From: Phlebotomus papatasi
Lineage: Eukaryota; Arthropoda; Insecta; Diptera; Psychodidae
Assembly: GCF_024763615.1 (NCBI RefSeq)
Contig: NC_077222.1
Span: 34,038,001 to 34,102,000, forward strand
DNA: 64,000 bases
Direction of reading: 5' to 3'
The notes beneath the pieces were generated by a model, which made no database searches, was not told the origin of the DNA, and was given only the letters and a program-made list of their open reading frames with translations. The translations under genes were made by a program, and so were the position numbers. This document shows, piece after piece, positions 1 to 11,838 of the stretch. Within the stretch, counting starts at the first letter, position 1; every line of letters begins with the position of its first letter.

Positions 1-727
1 TTAGCAGGTCGTGTACCTTCTTCTAATATGTACTTTTGCATTCCTTATTAACCAAAATAATGTTGTACCAAAGGATTTTCCTCAAACCTATCCTGAATTT
101 TGAGACACCTTAAAAGAATATGAGTCTTCCAGCTCAAAATTTCATCCCAATGTTTTTGTTGTAATATCGACAATTATTCACAATTAACCCAAATAACTGT
201 ATTCAAATAAATTATTAAAAGGATTTTCTTGTGTAAAAGGAATTAAACAATTTTCACATTAAAGACCTCTCATTTTCTCAACCTGATTTTCGCGGCATTT
301 CGAAGAATCCCAACTGGCACCACCAAATTCACTTCGGCTTTTATTTTAGCACAGGCCTGTTCTAGTACATTATTCTCTAAAAAATAAAACTAAAAAAAAA
401 ATTACATTTTTTGACACGTAAAAAAAACTATCAAATTCAAATTCTAAAATTTCAAAATCTCAAAGGTGTATACTTTTCACGGAACTTTTCTTTTTAAAAC
501 ATGAAAATAAACTTTTCCGGATTTAAGAATGAATAAAAGATGTATGCCCTCTGTGCACCCTGTGCATAACACTGATCGTAGACTGTTGATCAAATTGATG
601 AACAACATTAGGTGTGAATATGAAAAAAGTCACACCTAACTTTAAAAAAAATGAAGAAAGCACATTGAATAACGCATTATTCAGCTTTTTATATCCAATA
701 CTCACCTTTATGAAATTCTGCACGGAT
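1..727. other. No gene recognised at left edge
   Basis: No supported gene. A minus-strand open frame at 270-374 follows a good acceptor and could be read as a terminal exon. The exon-like stretch that would precede it (706-744, followed by a GTGAGT donor) has no ATG and a stop two codons upstream, so I do not call a gene. Confidence 0.5.
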
Positions 728-1621
728 TTGTAATAAATTTTCAAGTGAAATCACGTCACAAATACCCAAAATTTATAAAAACAATGCAAGAGAAACGCGT
801 TTCCTAACCACATCTCCCAATGCACAATAGTTACTGCAAATTTCGCCAGGGGCGTTGTGAGCAATTAAATGAAATTAAAAGGAAATTACCGCCAAAACCC
901 TAACCTCACAATTTGTAAAATACGAAAAATGGAGGGAAATTAGGAAAATACCTTTTTCTAGATTTTTCTTTCCCTTACTAAACTATTATACATCTAACGC
1001 GTCTTCTATACCCATTCGCAGCGGTGCAGAATGAGAGACAACCGCGAAATACTGCCACAATTCGTCCGGAAGCACTGCGAGACATGGAACAGGGACATGC
1101 CCTGAGAGAAGCAGCAGTCGCCGTGGGTGTTTTCAGGTAAAATGGCACTCTCATTGCGAGGGAAGATGTACAAGTCTCATGGGAGACACCATGTGAAAAC
1201 TGCCAATGATTCCCAGAAGTTTCGATAATATTTTCAGCCCACCCGTGTCATTGCTGCCTTCCAATCGATACGGTCCAGGACTCTTGACTCCTCCAGGTGT
1301 GCTTTTAAAAACTCTATCCTCCGTTGAAATATTCAGTCTCTCGAGGTGTCCCAAATACCCTGATTTCTAACCATTGTAATCTTTTCAGCCCTCAATGCTG
1401 TCCCTGTGAGCACACTCTTCCAGAATCCATCGACATTCCCTCTGACCAACAGTATTGCAGCCCATCACCATGGATCACCATTGGGGACTACAGGAGGAAC
1501 TCTGACAGGAGGGATTATGAGGACTGGTAGCAGCAACAGCAACCACGAGAGTGTTTGTCCACTCAATGCCTCAACGACTTCCAGCAACAATTCCCAGCCC
1601 CCAAATTCCCCTCCCCTCAGT
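728..1621 (+). repeat. Left copy of a dispersed duplication (intron and exon start of Hr51-like gene)
   Basis: This stretch reappears in the same orientation at about 33812-37055. Matching landmarks include AGAAACGCGTTT, GGGGCGTTGTG, CGCCAAAACCCTAACCT, GGTGCAGAATGAGA and the intron/exon junction of the Hr51-like terminal exon. Similarity is continuous here but is interrupted in the other copy by about 2.4 kb just after GACATGCCCT (about 1103). The part from about 1140 to 1621 is intron plus the first about 230 bases of the Hr51-like exon, so that part of the source is probably this copy. Confidence 0.85.
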
Positions 1622-2491
1622 AATTCCACCAAGGAGGCCAATCGAGTGGAGAATTGTGTGAAAGTAGCCCCAGAATCGGCCAAGAGTATGTCTTCAGTGG
1701 GATCTGTTAGCCCAATACCCTCAAATGACAACGATGGTGAGTGCGTGTTCGGGAAAATTCAGTGGAAAGCTTATAAGAAGTTCATTGCCGTTGCAGAAGA
1801 CTCAATTGATGTGACCAATGATGAGGAAACTGATCGATCACCCAATGCAACTTCCATGCACTGTATAATGCCCCCGAAGTTTTATGGACATCCCCAGGAA
1901 ACAATCTTCGAGACGAGTGCCAGGTTGCTCTTCATGGCGGTTAAATGGGCCAAGAATTTGCCCAGTTTTGCCAGTCTCCCATTTCGTGATCAGGTAATCC
2001 TGCTGGAAGAGTCATGGGCTGAACTATTCCTCCTCAACTCCATTCAGTGGTGCATGCCACTGGATACAGCCAGTTGCTCTCTCTTCTCCTCAACCGAACA
2101 TTGCGCCAATCTCACAAATGCCGGCGTCATGAAGCACACTCAAGTGGCTCAGGATGTTCGGACTCTTCACGATACTCTCTGTCGCTTCAAATCTGTCCTC
2201 GTGGATCCAGCTGAATTTGCCTGTCTCAAGGCTATCGTGTTGTTCAGATCTGAGACGCGAGGCCTCAAGGATCCAGCTCAGATTGAGAATCTCCAGGATC
2301 AGGCTCAAGTGATGCTGGCCCAGCACTGTCGCAGTCAATTTCCCGCGCAAATTGCCCGATTCGGGCGGTTGCTGCTGATGCTGTCACTGCTGAGGACAAT
2401 CCACTCGCACAAGATCGAGTCGCTGTACTTCCAGCGAACCATAGGCAACACGCCAATGGAAAAAGTCCTCTGTGATATGTACAAGAACTAA
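1389..2491 (+). CDS. Hr51: Nuclear receptor, terminal exon with ligand-binding domain (NR2E3/Hr51-like)
   Basis: Last coding exon of a ligand-regulated-type transcription factor. The acceptor CTTTTCAG ends at 1388 and the first two bases complete a split codon. The first about 110 residues are a Ser/Asn/Thr-rich hinge. The rest is a nuclear-receptor ligand-binding domain: the signature region contains FASLPFRDQVILLEESW, and the exon ends with the helix-12 stretch GNTPMEKVLCDMYKN followed by TAA. That C-terminus and the LLEESWAELFLL block match the NR2E3 (photoreceptor-specific receptor / fax-1 / unfulfilled) group better than tailless or dissatisfaction, from knowledge of the families. The zinc-finger DNA-binding domain is not in the window and must lie on upstream exons to the left. 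Two AATAAA signals follow within 70 bases. Assignment to NR2E is strong; Hr51 rather than another NR2E member is likely. Confidence 0.9.
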
Positions 2492-2539
2492 AGAGGAAGT
2501 CAAATGGGAGGTCAATGTAATTTGTCTGTGTCGATAGTT

Positions 2540-2558
2540 AATAAATTTCGTCAATAAA
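2540..2558 (+). promoter_or_regulatory. Polyadenylation signals of the Hr51-like gene
   Basis: Two AATAAA hexamers, at 2540-2545 and 2553-2558, lie 48 and 61 bases after the TAA stop. Confidence 0.6.
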
Positions 2559-2816
2559 CGAAGAGTTTTTGGGAGTATGATGAGAAGCACACGGAGGGAA
2601 ATCATATTCAACAGGTGAGTATCACAAATCTTGCGATTTCCTACAATCTCCATATCTATTGCACTTACGAACGCTGTGAAGTTTTTGAATTTCTTCTGTA
2701 AAAGATACTTATAATTATTGAACAGAGATGGCGTAACACTCGCTACGACAGGGATGTACTTGGGGGTAATCTTTACATATTTTTGCTAATAGAGCAAATT
2801 TTTTTCACTTGAACTA

Positions 2817-3780
2817 AGGGAAATGTACCAGCGATCGTCAGTGTTCCTCGGATCGGCAGGTTGTTCTGCGTATCGGAACCCCAAAATAAAATGTATTTTC
2901 GTAAATATTTCACTGCATTTTAGGAATGACTTTTAGCTAAATTCATTATGTTGGCTCATATTCAATCTATAGAACTGATTTCTCTTTAAGTTTCTAAAAA
3001 AATTGTCATTATTTACCTAATTTATTGAATCGCTGTATCAAAGTCTTAGTCAGACATCCGCCATTCATCACTTTCTTTAAATTTTCCACGAGAATTTGTC
3101 TGACAGAATATTAAGAATAGTAACTGATTGAAATGATTTACAAATATGTGTTAATTAAAAAATGAATACTCAGTGATTCTAATTTCACTATAAATACACT
3201 TTTTTATTTGTCTCGACAACACAAAAATTAAATTATTTTATGTGAACAAGTACGTTCTGTTTCACTTGTTCCTCGGATCGACACACTTGTTTTCGAGGAA
3301 AATTGCGCTCAGCTGTCATCTTCACGGCCATTATTGGATGTTTTTTTGTTGTGAAGAGACACTTACCAGTGAGAACATTATTAAATTTAACAATTTTATA
3401 AGTTTTTTCCTGTGAATATACAGTACACGGTGCAAGTGACGAAAAAGCTTCAATGAAGCTTTGTAGAGTGATTTGGATTCCAAGAAAGCAGATGAATCCT
3501 CATCAAAAACGTCTGCCGATCCGTGGCTCACCCCCTACCGATCCGTGGAACACCTGATTAAGTCCCTTCCGATCAGCGGAACACACTGCATCCTTGCATT
3601 TAAACCTATATATTATTAATTTTCGTAAGTAAAAAAAGCGAAAATTCACGGAAATAGTTAAATTGATAACTAATGTATCAATTGGCATATGAAAAACTAC
3701 CAAATAGTGTTTTGGGGCTCATGTTTTTAGCTAAATATGAAACATGTCTTCTAACATTCCGATCCGTGGTACACTTCCCT
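2817..3780. mobile_element. TIR element of about 0.96 kb, TA target
   Basis: The ends are inverted repeats: AGGGAAATGTACC on the left and GGTACACTTCCCT on the right, each bordered by TA. Internally, GATCGG/CGATCCG-type words next to GTTCC or GGAACAC recur at least five times, mainly near both ends, giving subterminal repeats. No intact transposase is seen. The ends and TA target fit a Tc1/mariner/pogo-type non-autonomous element. Confidence 0.65.
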
Positions 3781-3831
3781 TATCAACTGTTACTGCATTT
3801 CGACTACTTTTTAGAAGACCGCTTTTCAATT

Positions 3832-3974
3832 ATGACCACATCATGATCACTTTGTGACCACTCTATGATCACTTTATAACCACATTATGACCACTCTATA
3901 ATCACTTTATAACCACTTTAAGATCACTATATGACCATATTATGACCATTCTATGACCACATTATGACCACTTC
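3832..3974. repeat. Minisatellite, 13 x 11 bp
   Basis: Thirteen consecutive 11-bp units with consensus ATGACCACTYT run without length change. Substitutions occur at a few positions (for example ATGATCACTTT and ATAACCACATT). Confidence 0.9.
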
Positions 3975-4261
3975 TTAACCAAAATACGTACCAATCTGCT
4001 GCAGTCATTTTTCATACGCTGATGTGCATTTGCTGTATTTTCTGACCAAATCTGATGAATTCTGAGTAATCTACACAGATAAACGTGGAACCTTCACGCT
4101 ATAGATCCGATACTCTATCCACTGGTACACTGTGAGTCATATAGTAAAAGATGAATTATTAGAAGTTTTTTTTAATAATATAAAGAACTTTTATTATTCT
4201 GAATATGAAATCAGTGCAGTATGCTAAGTATCTCAATTTTGTCAACTGCTATTCTATCAAG

Positions 4262-5380
4262 TCAGGTCTTATCGGACCGATCCAGATTTCCCAAATACTC
4301 CTTCACAGATTTAAGAGCTTTATCTGCGAATGCGGGTTTTCCATCAACTACTTTCATCCATCTCAAAACACTGAACTCGTTAGGTAGTACATCATCCAGT
4401 TTCGATTTCAAAAATCTATATGCTTTAGGCGAAATATACCGAAGCTGTATAGCGAAATCCTTTAATTCATCCTCAAAAGCCGAATTGTAAAACTCTTGGT
4501 TATCTTTCTCCAGAAAACGTTCTACCATAAGTCGCATCACTCCAGTCAGGGAGTCTAATGAGAACGATAATTGACAGTGCTTACATTTTTCCGGAGTTTT
4601 GTCCCTGGAGGAAGACTGTGATTCCAATTTCGTGATTTTTGCATCACGTCGTCTAACTTGCATACCAAGCGCATTCCTGCTTTTCTTCAATTCCATATTT
4701 TTCTTTTCCAACATTGCAATTTTAGCATTTAATTTTGCAATCTCAACATCTTTGGATTTATCTGTCGCTGAGGATTTGTAATCTTCACATGTCAACTGCG
4801 AATCGCTATCCACATTTGTTCCTTCCGATACTTCATCCTCATCATATGGCATCATGATCCACTCCACTTCATCTTCCATATCACAGGAATCATTGACAAC
4901 GGCAAGCTGTGGCTCCGCCTCCATGGTAGAGGCTTCCACTTGCAGTTCATTGTTGATCTCCGGTTCATTGTCAATAACCGGTTGGTTTTTGATTTCCGTC
5001 TCTTTATCGATTTCTGGTTCGTTGTCGTCACTTTCCTCGTCAAGTGGCATCATGATCCACTCCACTTCATCTTCCATATCACAGGAATCGTTAGCAACGG
5101 CAAGTTGCGGCTCCACTTCCATGGTAGAGGTTCCCGGTTCATTGTCAAAAATTGGTTCGCTCTTGATTTCCACTTCTTTATCGTCTGGTTCGGTCTTAAC
5201 ACTTTCCTGCAGTCCTCCCTGAACGTTTTCATTCATCGACTCCTGTTGTTGATTCTCAACCACTTCATTAACGTCTGCGTTGCTAACAATCTCGGGCTTA
5301 ACGGCGACGATAGAGATATTTGGATTGTTGTTCGTTACCAATGCATTACTTGATGCCTCATCATAACTCCCCCTCAAGTC
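4262..5380 (-). CDS. Common 3' exon of the THAP locus: acidic repeats, coiled coil, P-element-like tail
   Basis: The exon starts after the acceptor TTTTCTCTAAAG with GAC TTG AGG (phase 0) and gives 372 residues before the stop. In order: an acidic N-terminal half with two near-identical copies of a block containing NDSCDMEDEVEWIMMP (about residues 97-115 and 164-182); a Lys/Glu heptad region (about 210-260) that looks like a coiled coil; then about 110 residues including LRYISPKAYRFLKSKL and LPNEFSVLRWM, which resemble the region following the coiled coil in P-element/THAP9 transposases. No catalytic RNase-H-like part is present. There is no in-frame ATG at the exon start, so it must be spliced to upstream exons. 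All ten THAP cassettes at 7-28.7 kb end in a compatible phase-0 donor. It is inferred to be the shared dimerisation/effector part of a chromatin-associated DNA-binding protein. Confidence 0.8.
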   Translation of the reverse strand, partial: DLRGSYDEASSNALVTNNNPNISIVAVKPEIVSNADVNEVVENQQQESMNENVQGGLQESVKTEPDDKEVEIKSEPIFDNEPGTSTMEVEPQLAVANDSCDMEDEVEWIMMPLDEESDDNEPEIDKETEIKNQPVIDNEPEINNELQVEASTMEAEPQLAVVNDSCDMEDEVEWIMMPYDEDEVSEGTNVDSDSQLTCEDYKSSATDKSKDVEIAKLNAKIAMLEKKNMELKKSRNALGMQVRRRDAKITKLESQSSSRDKTPEKCKHCQLSFSLDSLTGVMRLMVERFLEKDNQEFYNSAFEDELKDFAIQLRYISPKAYRFLKSKLDDVLPNEFSVLRWMKVVDGKPAFADKALKSVKEYLGNLDRSDKT

Positions 5381-6550
5381 CTTTAGAGAAAAAAGAAATC
5401 AAGCAATAAATTTAATAAAAAACATCAAACTAAAACTGCAATTAGTCAAATAATTCATTTCATTTTGTTCACCTTCCCCCACCCCCAGATTAAGAAGTTG
5501 CACTGAGTCGCACCGTTAATATGGTTTTAGTCTATATTCAAATATTTTTATTTATTTATGTAGCCATAAGGTACCCGTTATTGTTAAAATATGGTGCCTC
5601 GACAGGATTGTGTTTGGGATAAAATAGTCTTGTATTGAAGTTATTTAATAATATTTGTATATGACAGAGTGAAAATGAAATATATCCAGTGGATAAACAA
5701 AATATGTTCCATTTTCACTCTAAGCTTCGCATTTTACGTTTTGTTTTTAGAGTAGAGATAACCTAAGAAGAAAACACGTCTTTTTTGTGAATATATTTTT
5801 CTGAATATATTTATATCACCAATGCAAATTCTTTACAACAATAACAATAACATCACTTTACACAACATTAAATGTCAAAACAAAGGAACTTTATGCTTTT
5901 TGTGAACTTTTTCAACATTCTGAGCACTCTTTCTGCAATTCAGTTTTAAAAATAAATAATCAGGAAGGTGTTCTAACGCTTGCATTTTTGTTATACGCTG
6001 TAATTAAAGAAAGAAAATGTTAGCTAAAGTATTAATTGCCTACCAATTTCCTTTTCTTGCCAAATTTTATCAATTCTAATTCTGTACTCCACTTTACTGC
6101 AAACATTGCTGCACTTTTAAACTCTAATTTTGTGTAACACATTACTTTTCCCACAATTTGTTTTTAGAAATGTAAATATCATATATTTTTTAATGATTCA
6201 TTTATTAGAGAGATTTTTACAAAGAAGTTTTAAATACTTATATGTACTAAAAAGTTTAAGATGATCTTAGGATTGTGCAATTATGATTCCACAAAAAAGA
6301 CTGATGCTGCAACATTATTTATTACAATATGTTTAAAACTTTTTCTGTAACTGTAAATAATAAACGATAATGAAAGTTAGTTCTAAAGAAAAAGTGTTAA
6401 TTTAAATTAAAAGGTTTCATTTTTGATTTTGAAAATTATACTCCACTACAAAAATTTGAATCAGAAACAAATGAACAGTAAAAATTAAATTTGATCACTA
6501 AAATATTCAATTTTATTCAATAAAATTCCAAATTATCCTACCCAGAATTA
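5381..6550. other. Intron sequence, no feature seen
   Basis: AT-rich sequence between the common exon and the first MITE. I see no exon-like open frame or clear repeat. Confidence 0.5.
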
Positions 6551-6779
6551 GGGTCGGAGGAACGTCTGTTCGATAGGGAACCCCTATTGACACTTTTGTG
6601 AAAATGTTGAAAATTATTTAATGTATCTAGTAAAATATAAGTAATATAACGTTTTTTCTGTAATATACCTTTTACTATAAACAGAGATGTTCAAATTTCA
6701 TATCCCAAATAGTACAGAATAGGGTGTCAATAGGTGCTGACACGAGTTCTTAAAGTGTCAATAGACGTTCCTTTCACCC
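6551..6779. mobile_element. MITE, 229 bp, TA target
   Basis: The left end GGGTCGGAGGAACGTCT is the inverse of the right end (rc GGGTGAAAGGAACGTCT). Both ends are flanked by TA. The word CTATTGACACTTT near the left end recurs inverted near the right end. It lies in the intron between the common exon and cassette 1. Confidence 0.7.
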
Positions 6780-7081
6780 TATAGGATAAATCTTGACTAC
6801 CAATTCTATTAATTGAAATTAATTGATTAATTAATTGAATTCCATTGATTTATAAAGAAAAAATGATTAAAGGTTAACCACTGGCCTCCCAAAAATATAC
6901 TTAAGTATACTGATTTATAATTTTTTTTATTTATTCACATTGTACTACACAAGATAGCAAATTCATAAATTAATAATGATGAGGATTTTGACTTTAAAGT
7001 AGTGTTTTCGAGAAAGAAAACTAAAGAACAAAATACTTTTGCTATCCTCAAATTAGGTGTACTCTTTACTCATTCACTTAC

Positions 7082-7767
7082 AATTGGAAGGGCATCGTTG
7101 TCCAAGGAATGAATGTATCTGCAACGCGGTAATTTAGATACGTTTCTTAGCTGGATATCGCCTGGTCTGAAGTGAAGACTGCATACAAAATGTCGTTGGT
7201 TTACAAGTGACGCAGAGAGCTTCAGGCGTTTTGCCCAGATTTCTCGCCTTGTCACATCACATGGAAATCTAAAAAATATTTAAAAACAATAAATGCATAA
7301 AAATAGGTTGTTCTCCATAATTTTATCATTTACTCAATTGTTTTTACATTAAATCGAATATTTTCAGGAATATTAAAAAAAAATTACAAAAGTCTCAGCA
7401 CTCAGAGTGAAAAAAAACTTACTTTTGTAATTGTTGAAACAAGTATATCAGTAATATTCTAAAAGTGCAAAAAAAGTTGACAATATTACTCGTGAATCCC
7501 CTCGATACACCCCTGGCAACAGTTACAATTTCTTTTTTTACTTTATGCGAAATGCCGATTTTTACCCTTGATTTTTTCTACTTTTCTAATATATTTCACA
7601 TATAATTCCTATACCAGCACTTTCCTTATTAAATGAGCTTTCAAGTGTCAAAAGTATTAAAATGAGAACTACCAATATTAATAAGTATGTACAATTCACC
7701 TGTGGAATGTAACACACAACGGATTGTGTCGATAGCTGTTTGCACAGTTTTTCACCTCACACTTCAT
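7082..7767 (-). CDS. THAP cassette 1 (exon 1 7700-7767; exon 2 7082-7268)
   Basis: Alternative 5' coding cassette nearest the common exon. Exon 1 has ATG and 22 codons plus two bases, ending AG/GTGAAT. Exon 2 follows an acceptor TTTTTTAG and supplies the third base of the split Arg. The joined 85 residues form a complete THAP zinc finger: C3, C8, C52 and H55 fit the C-x4-C-x43-C-x2-H pattern, with FHRFP at the exon junction, W34, and ALPI as the AVPTIF-like end. The donor after ALPI is GTAAGT, phase 0. THAP domains bind specific DNA sites through this fold. Joined to the common exon it would give a 457-residue protein. Its exon 1 is nearly the same as that of cassette 7. Confidence 0.85.
7479..7520 (-). 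promoter_or_regulatory. Conserved intron-1 block of cassette 1
   Basis: Contains a plus-strand version ATTACTCGTGAATCCCC...CCCTGGCAA of a block found in intron 1 of all nine two-exon cassettes. Its function is unknown. Confidence 0.4.
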
Positions 7768-8474
7768 CTCGCGAACTTTTACCAACCAACAAAACCTTAT
7801 CACAGAACTCCTTTAAATGTAGCCAAGTCCTTTTCTCTGATTTTTGCCGAAATTGTCACTCTTTTCACTCAAAAACACTGGAACTCAGGGAACACACAAA
7901 ATAATACACAATTTGCTACATGCAGTGATTGTCAAGTGACTACAGAACATTTCCGTGAGTTTTTCTACTGTCGCTTTCTGATAGCGCCCTCTCTCACAAG
8001 ATATTTGAATTTTATTTTTAGAATACATACAAATATCCAGTGTTTCAAATTGCAATACATTAATAGTATTTTCAAGATTATAAGATATTTATCATTGGAA
8101 AAGTTCTAAGATGGTTCTGACAATTTTATTTCGAGTAAGTGCTGAAAGTATGAGAGGGGTAGTTTCATGTAGACTCATGGGGAAGTTTTCGGTAACCAAT
8201 AATTAAGTTATTTTAATTAAAACAACTTTAAATATGCATTGAAAGAGTTTTGACATTTTAAAAATAAATTAACAAAAATAAAAGAAACAAAAAAAATCTT
8301 TTATTTTACAAAATTAAATTAGATATTAATAAATATGTTAGATCACACCTACATTTACTCATTTATTTACAATTAGAAAAGAGGTCTTATATCTTAAGAA
8401 TGAACGTATTTGGACCACTTTCATAATTCCCTATTGAGGATTTGCTAAGAAGTGATGAAGGAGTGATAACTTAC

Positions 8475-9099
8475 TATCGGAAGTGCGGTTGGAAGTAGGT
8501 AATGCACGTACTTGAAACGCTGCGTTTTGGAAAAATTTCTAATCCTGATATCTTCAGGTTTGAAGTGGGCACTGCACACATGTTTGTCCTGGTTTACGAC
8601 AGAAGCTGACAGCTTCAAGCGTTTAGCCCAGACTTCACGTAATTCAACATTACTAGGAAATCTAGAAAAGAAAATTTTTAGAAAACAAAAATTGTAAAAA
8701 ATAATTAGGAGCAATGAAGCGAATATCTACCATTTTTTATTTAAAATAATTTTTTTAATAATTTTATTTTTCATATTGCTATTTTTGATATTTTGTCGCA
8801 GATTAAAAAAAAAGTTTTTTTTCGCGGAAGAAATTACCCCTGATGCTTCCCTGGCAAATATATTGTTCGCGAGAATTTTCCCACTCCACACACTTCAGCA
8901 CACATTCCCTGCTCTGTTTCTGTGTAGCACAGAAAACTCTTACAGTATTGCCTTCATAATTAAATGAATTTTCTTTAGAATCAATTCGCTTCCTAATCTC
9001 CGCTAAAATAAAGAAAATTTTTCCAACTTACCGGTGAAAGGTAACTCCCAATGGATTTCGATGCTTGGAGTTTCCGCAATTTCTCACTTCACATTTCAT
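8475..9099 (-). CDS. THAP cassette 2 (exon 1 9032-9099; exon 2 8475-8661)
   Basis: Exon 1 begins MKCEVRNC and ends CG/GTAAGT, so the split codon becomes CGA rather than AGA but still encodes Arg. Exon 2 follows CTAG and ends ALPI at a phase-0 GTAAGT donor. The 85-residue THAP domain is intact: C3, C8, C52 and H55 (VCSAHF), W34 and the FHRFP junction. The second half, with KTQRFKYVH, groups it with cassettes 3 and 4. A conserved intron block (8831-8858) lies between the exons. A conserved upstream block (about 9312-9362) sits some 215-265 bases before the ATG. Confidence 0.85.
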
Positions 9100-9362
9100 T
9101 TTTCGCACGGTTTTTACACTGGAAATCTTTAAGTAAACACTACTTAAGCCACTGATCTCAAAATTAATATGAAATTCCGCGACTTATCACTTTTTTCCAC
9201 AGAAAAACAAAAAAAATCCTACTGAGTTTCACGAATAGTTTTTTTCTGCAGCGACTGTCAGAAAAGTACTGGAGTTTGCTAACAGGATCGCTAACAGTAC
9301 CGCCGGTCGAATTTTGAACTCTCTCTATAGAGAGAATGTCCTAAAATAACGATGTTGATAGG

Positions 9363-11838
9363 GGGTGGTTCTGACAATTTTGTTTTAGGTTCTGAAGGTA
9401 GTAGAGCGGTAATATCACCCCCCTCGGATTTAACAGTTACACCATGAAAGATTTTTTACTCGCTATTTAAATTTACTTTATTTCTCTTTTATTTTAGTTG
9501 TTTATTTCTCTTTTAGATTATAATAGTTATAAAATATATTAAAAAAAAAACCAACTCGTTTTGCCACCGTTTTACTTTTTTTCAATTTAGATGAAAATAA
9601 ATAATTTTAATGATTCAAAGCTTTGTTCGGCCTATTTGTAACACAGGCTTTAGAAAGACATTTTAAAATATTTCACATTTTTTATCTTAAGTTCGTTTAG
9701 GATGAGAAAGAAAACAAAAATATATAGCTTTTTTTTAAACTAAGATTATATTTATGATTTTTTCATGTTCATTTGTTACAGATCAGATTTTTCAATAAGA
9801 CTGGCATATTCAATTCTTTTTACCAAAATCTTGCTGCATTTTGTTGTATGATTTAAGTTTTTTTTTTAATTTTGAATATCAATACATGTTTTGAGCAAGT
9901 GCTCTTGAAAGCAGACATATAGAAAAGTTAATCAGAAAGCAATATTTGCGGCCACCGCCGTCTTAGCGAGCTAAACGGTGGAAATGCTCCTTCTCAGGTT
10001 GTATAAGCCATCTGCATTATTTGCAACAAAAAAAGCTTTCTATCATTCCCAAAATCCATTTTTTACCTCTTGTTACTAATCGATCCAAAAAAGGTTCTTT
10101 ATCGTGACGGTTATCTTCAATTGTAATCTTCTAGTTGTACATCAAGGCGATCACGATGTTAAACTTAAAAACCCTTAAAGTGAGTTAGACGATAAAGTTT
10201 TGAGCGCTCTAATATCCTAGAGTTAAAGAATTTCAGCTCTTTGCGCATTCTCTTTTCTGTATACAGTTTTGCAGCCGGCTCAAGGAAATTGTTGAAGTGG
10301 GTGTTCTCTTCGATGAAGTGACTCAGATTGAGACGAACTCCTTTAAAATCCAATGAGCGATATATAAACAGTTATCATTGAACCAACGGAACCAACAATA
10401 TTACTATGAAGTCATGTGAGGTTGTAAAGGCCCTATTTTATGCCTATATCGTAATTTGGAAGATAAATAAGATGTTTTTTAGGTAACAGAATGAAACTTT
10501 TGCGATAAAATTGCTCTTAACCTTTAAGACTCTATAGGATATTACGACGAATAACAAAGTGTTTTCAAACCAAAATGCAGTATATTTTGATTTTCCTAAG
10601 TTTAATCTTTTAATTAAATAATTTACTGGTAAGATAAGTTTGTTAATTGCAACTTTTACTTTTCTAGACTTATTCTAGTCTATAGAAAAATAAACATAGA
10701 TATTTTTAAAGCGAATTTATCAAAGTTTAATTTGAAATTTTAAAAAAAAACAAAAATTTGCGATAATTTATATTTTTGAAATATATCAAAAACCGGTATA
10801 TTACCAATTCATTAGCGGTTGAGACCGATGCAACCGGATTTATGATTTTGAGACCTTTCAATTAAATCAAAATTCGACCAATTTGTTTGAGAAATAAGCC
10901 CTCCAGAATCATTGACCTTAATAAATTCAAGATTGCGATTTTTTCTGGTCTTGGGTGTCTATGGTCGAAATATTCGCCCGGACTAGCTCTGAAACACACC
11001 GAAAATGATCCGAATCCATAGGGCCAAATATAAAGTAAAAACGTAATTTTTTTAAAGGGATGGAGGGGCTGGGAGTGTGAATTTGGTAATTGAATTCTCT
11101 AGAATACATTGATTTCGGGGGCGGGGGGGGTCATCGATAACCTGAAGTTGATATCTCTAGCTGTTTAAAAACTAATGTGCTGTCAATTTAGAAAAAAGTG
11201 GATTGTATATAAGTACGCTCGTAAATCTCGAACACAACAAAATATCGTATAAATAAATTAGATTTATGGATGAACATTCATATTAGTGTATTCTTTGAAA
11301 TCACCTCTTATTAGAAAAAAATCAAAAAAAAAATCAAAACCACGCGATATTATACTAGCAATTTTTTATTTCGATTTCAAGCAAATTCAAGAAAAGTAGC
11401 AACTTACTCTACATTTTCTTATTATTTTGAATATAAAATGATATTTATTTAATATAGGAGAAATAAATGTTTATTTATTTAGTCCATGATCTTCTAAAAA
11501 AAACTAAGAGATTTATAATCAGAACAATCCTATAGGACATTTGCAATACTGTTCTACGTCCACGTCTAAGAGACCACTTTCTTCCATCATGAAGAGAAAT
11601 ATGCATAAATTTAACCATAGAATAAAATTACTGAGAAAATTCTCAAAATTTGATAGGTACGTGGTAATTAGTAAGATTTCTGTTTTTCTTAATGACATGT
11701 TTTTCAACAAAAAGATCAGCAACAAATATTATATAAACTACTATATAAAATTAGTTATAAATCTTTATATATCTTTACATTTGTCTTATTCAATAAAATT
11801 TCTGCTCATTTTGCGCAATAAGGAAAAATGTTACTTAC
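9363..11838. other. Spacer between cassettes 2 and 3, no gene seen
   Basis: About 2.5 kb, roughly four times the usual inter-cassette spacing. I find no THAP exon remnant in it. It is AT-rich with a G-run at about 11117-11130. A lost cassette or an unrecognised old insertion could explain the length. Confidence 0.45.

Noticed and set aside
270..744. Possible two-exon small gene on the minus strand at the left edge
   Set aside because: The upstream part has no ATG (only TTG) with a stop two codons before it, and the join relies on one of two overlapping acceptors.
1406..2491. Start of the Hr51-like product at 1406
   Set aside because: The codon there is GTG and the frame continues upstream to a clear splice acceptor; this is an internal or terminal exon, not a start.
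3832..3974. CRISPR-like array
   Set aside because: The 11-bp units have no spacers; it is a minisatellite in a eukaryotic genome.
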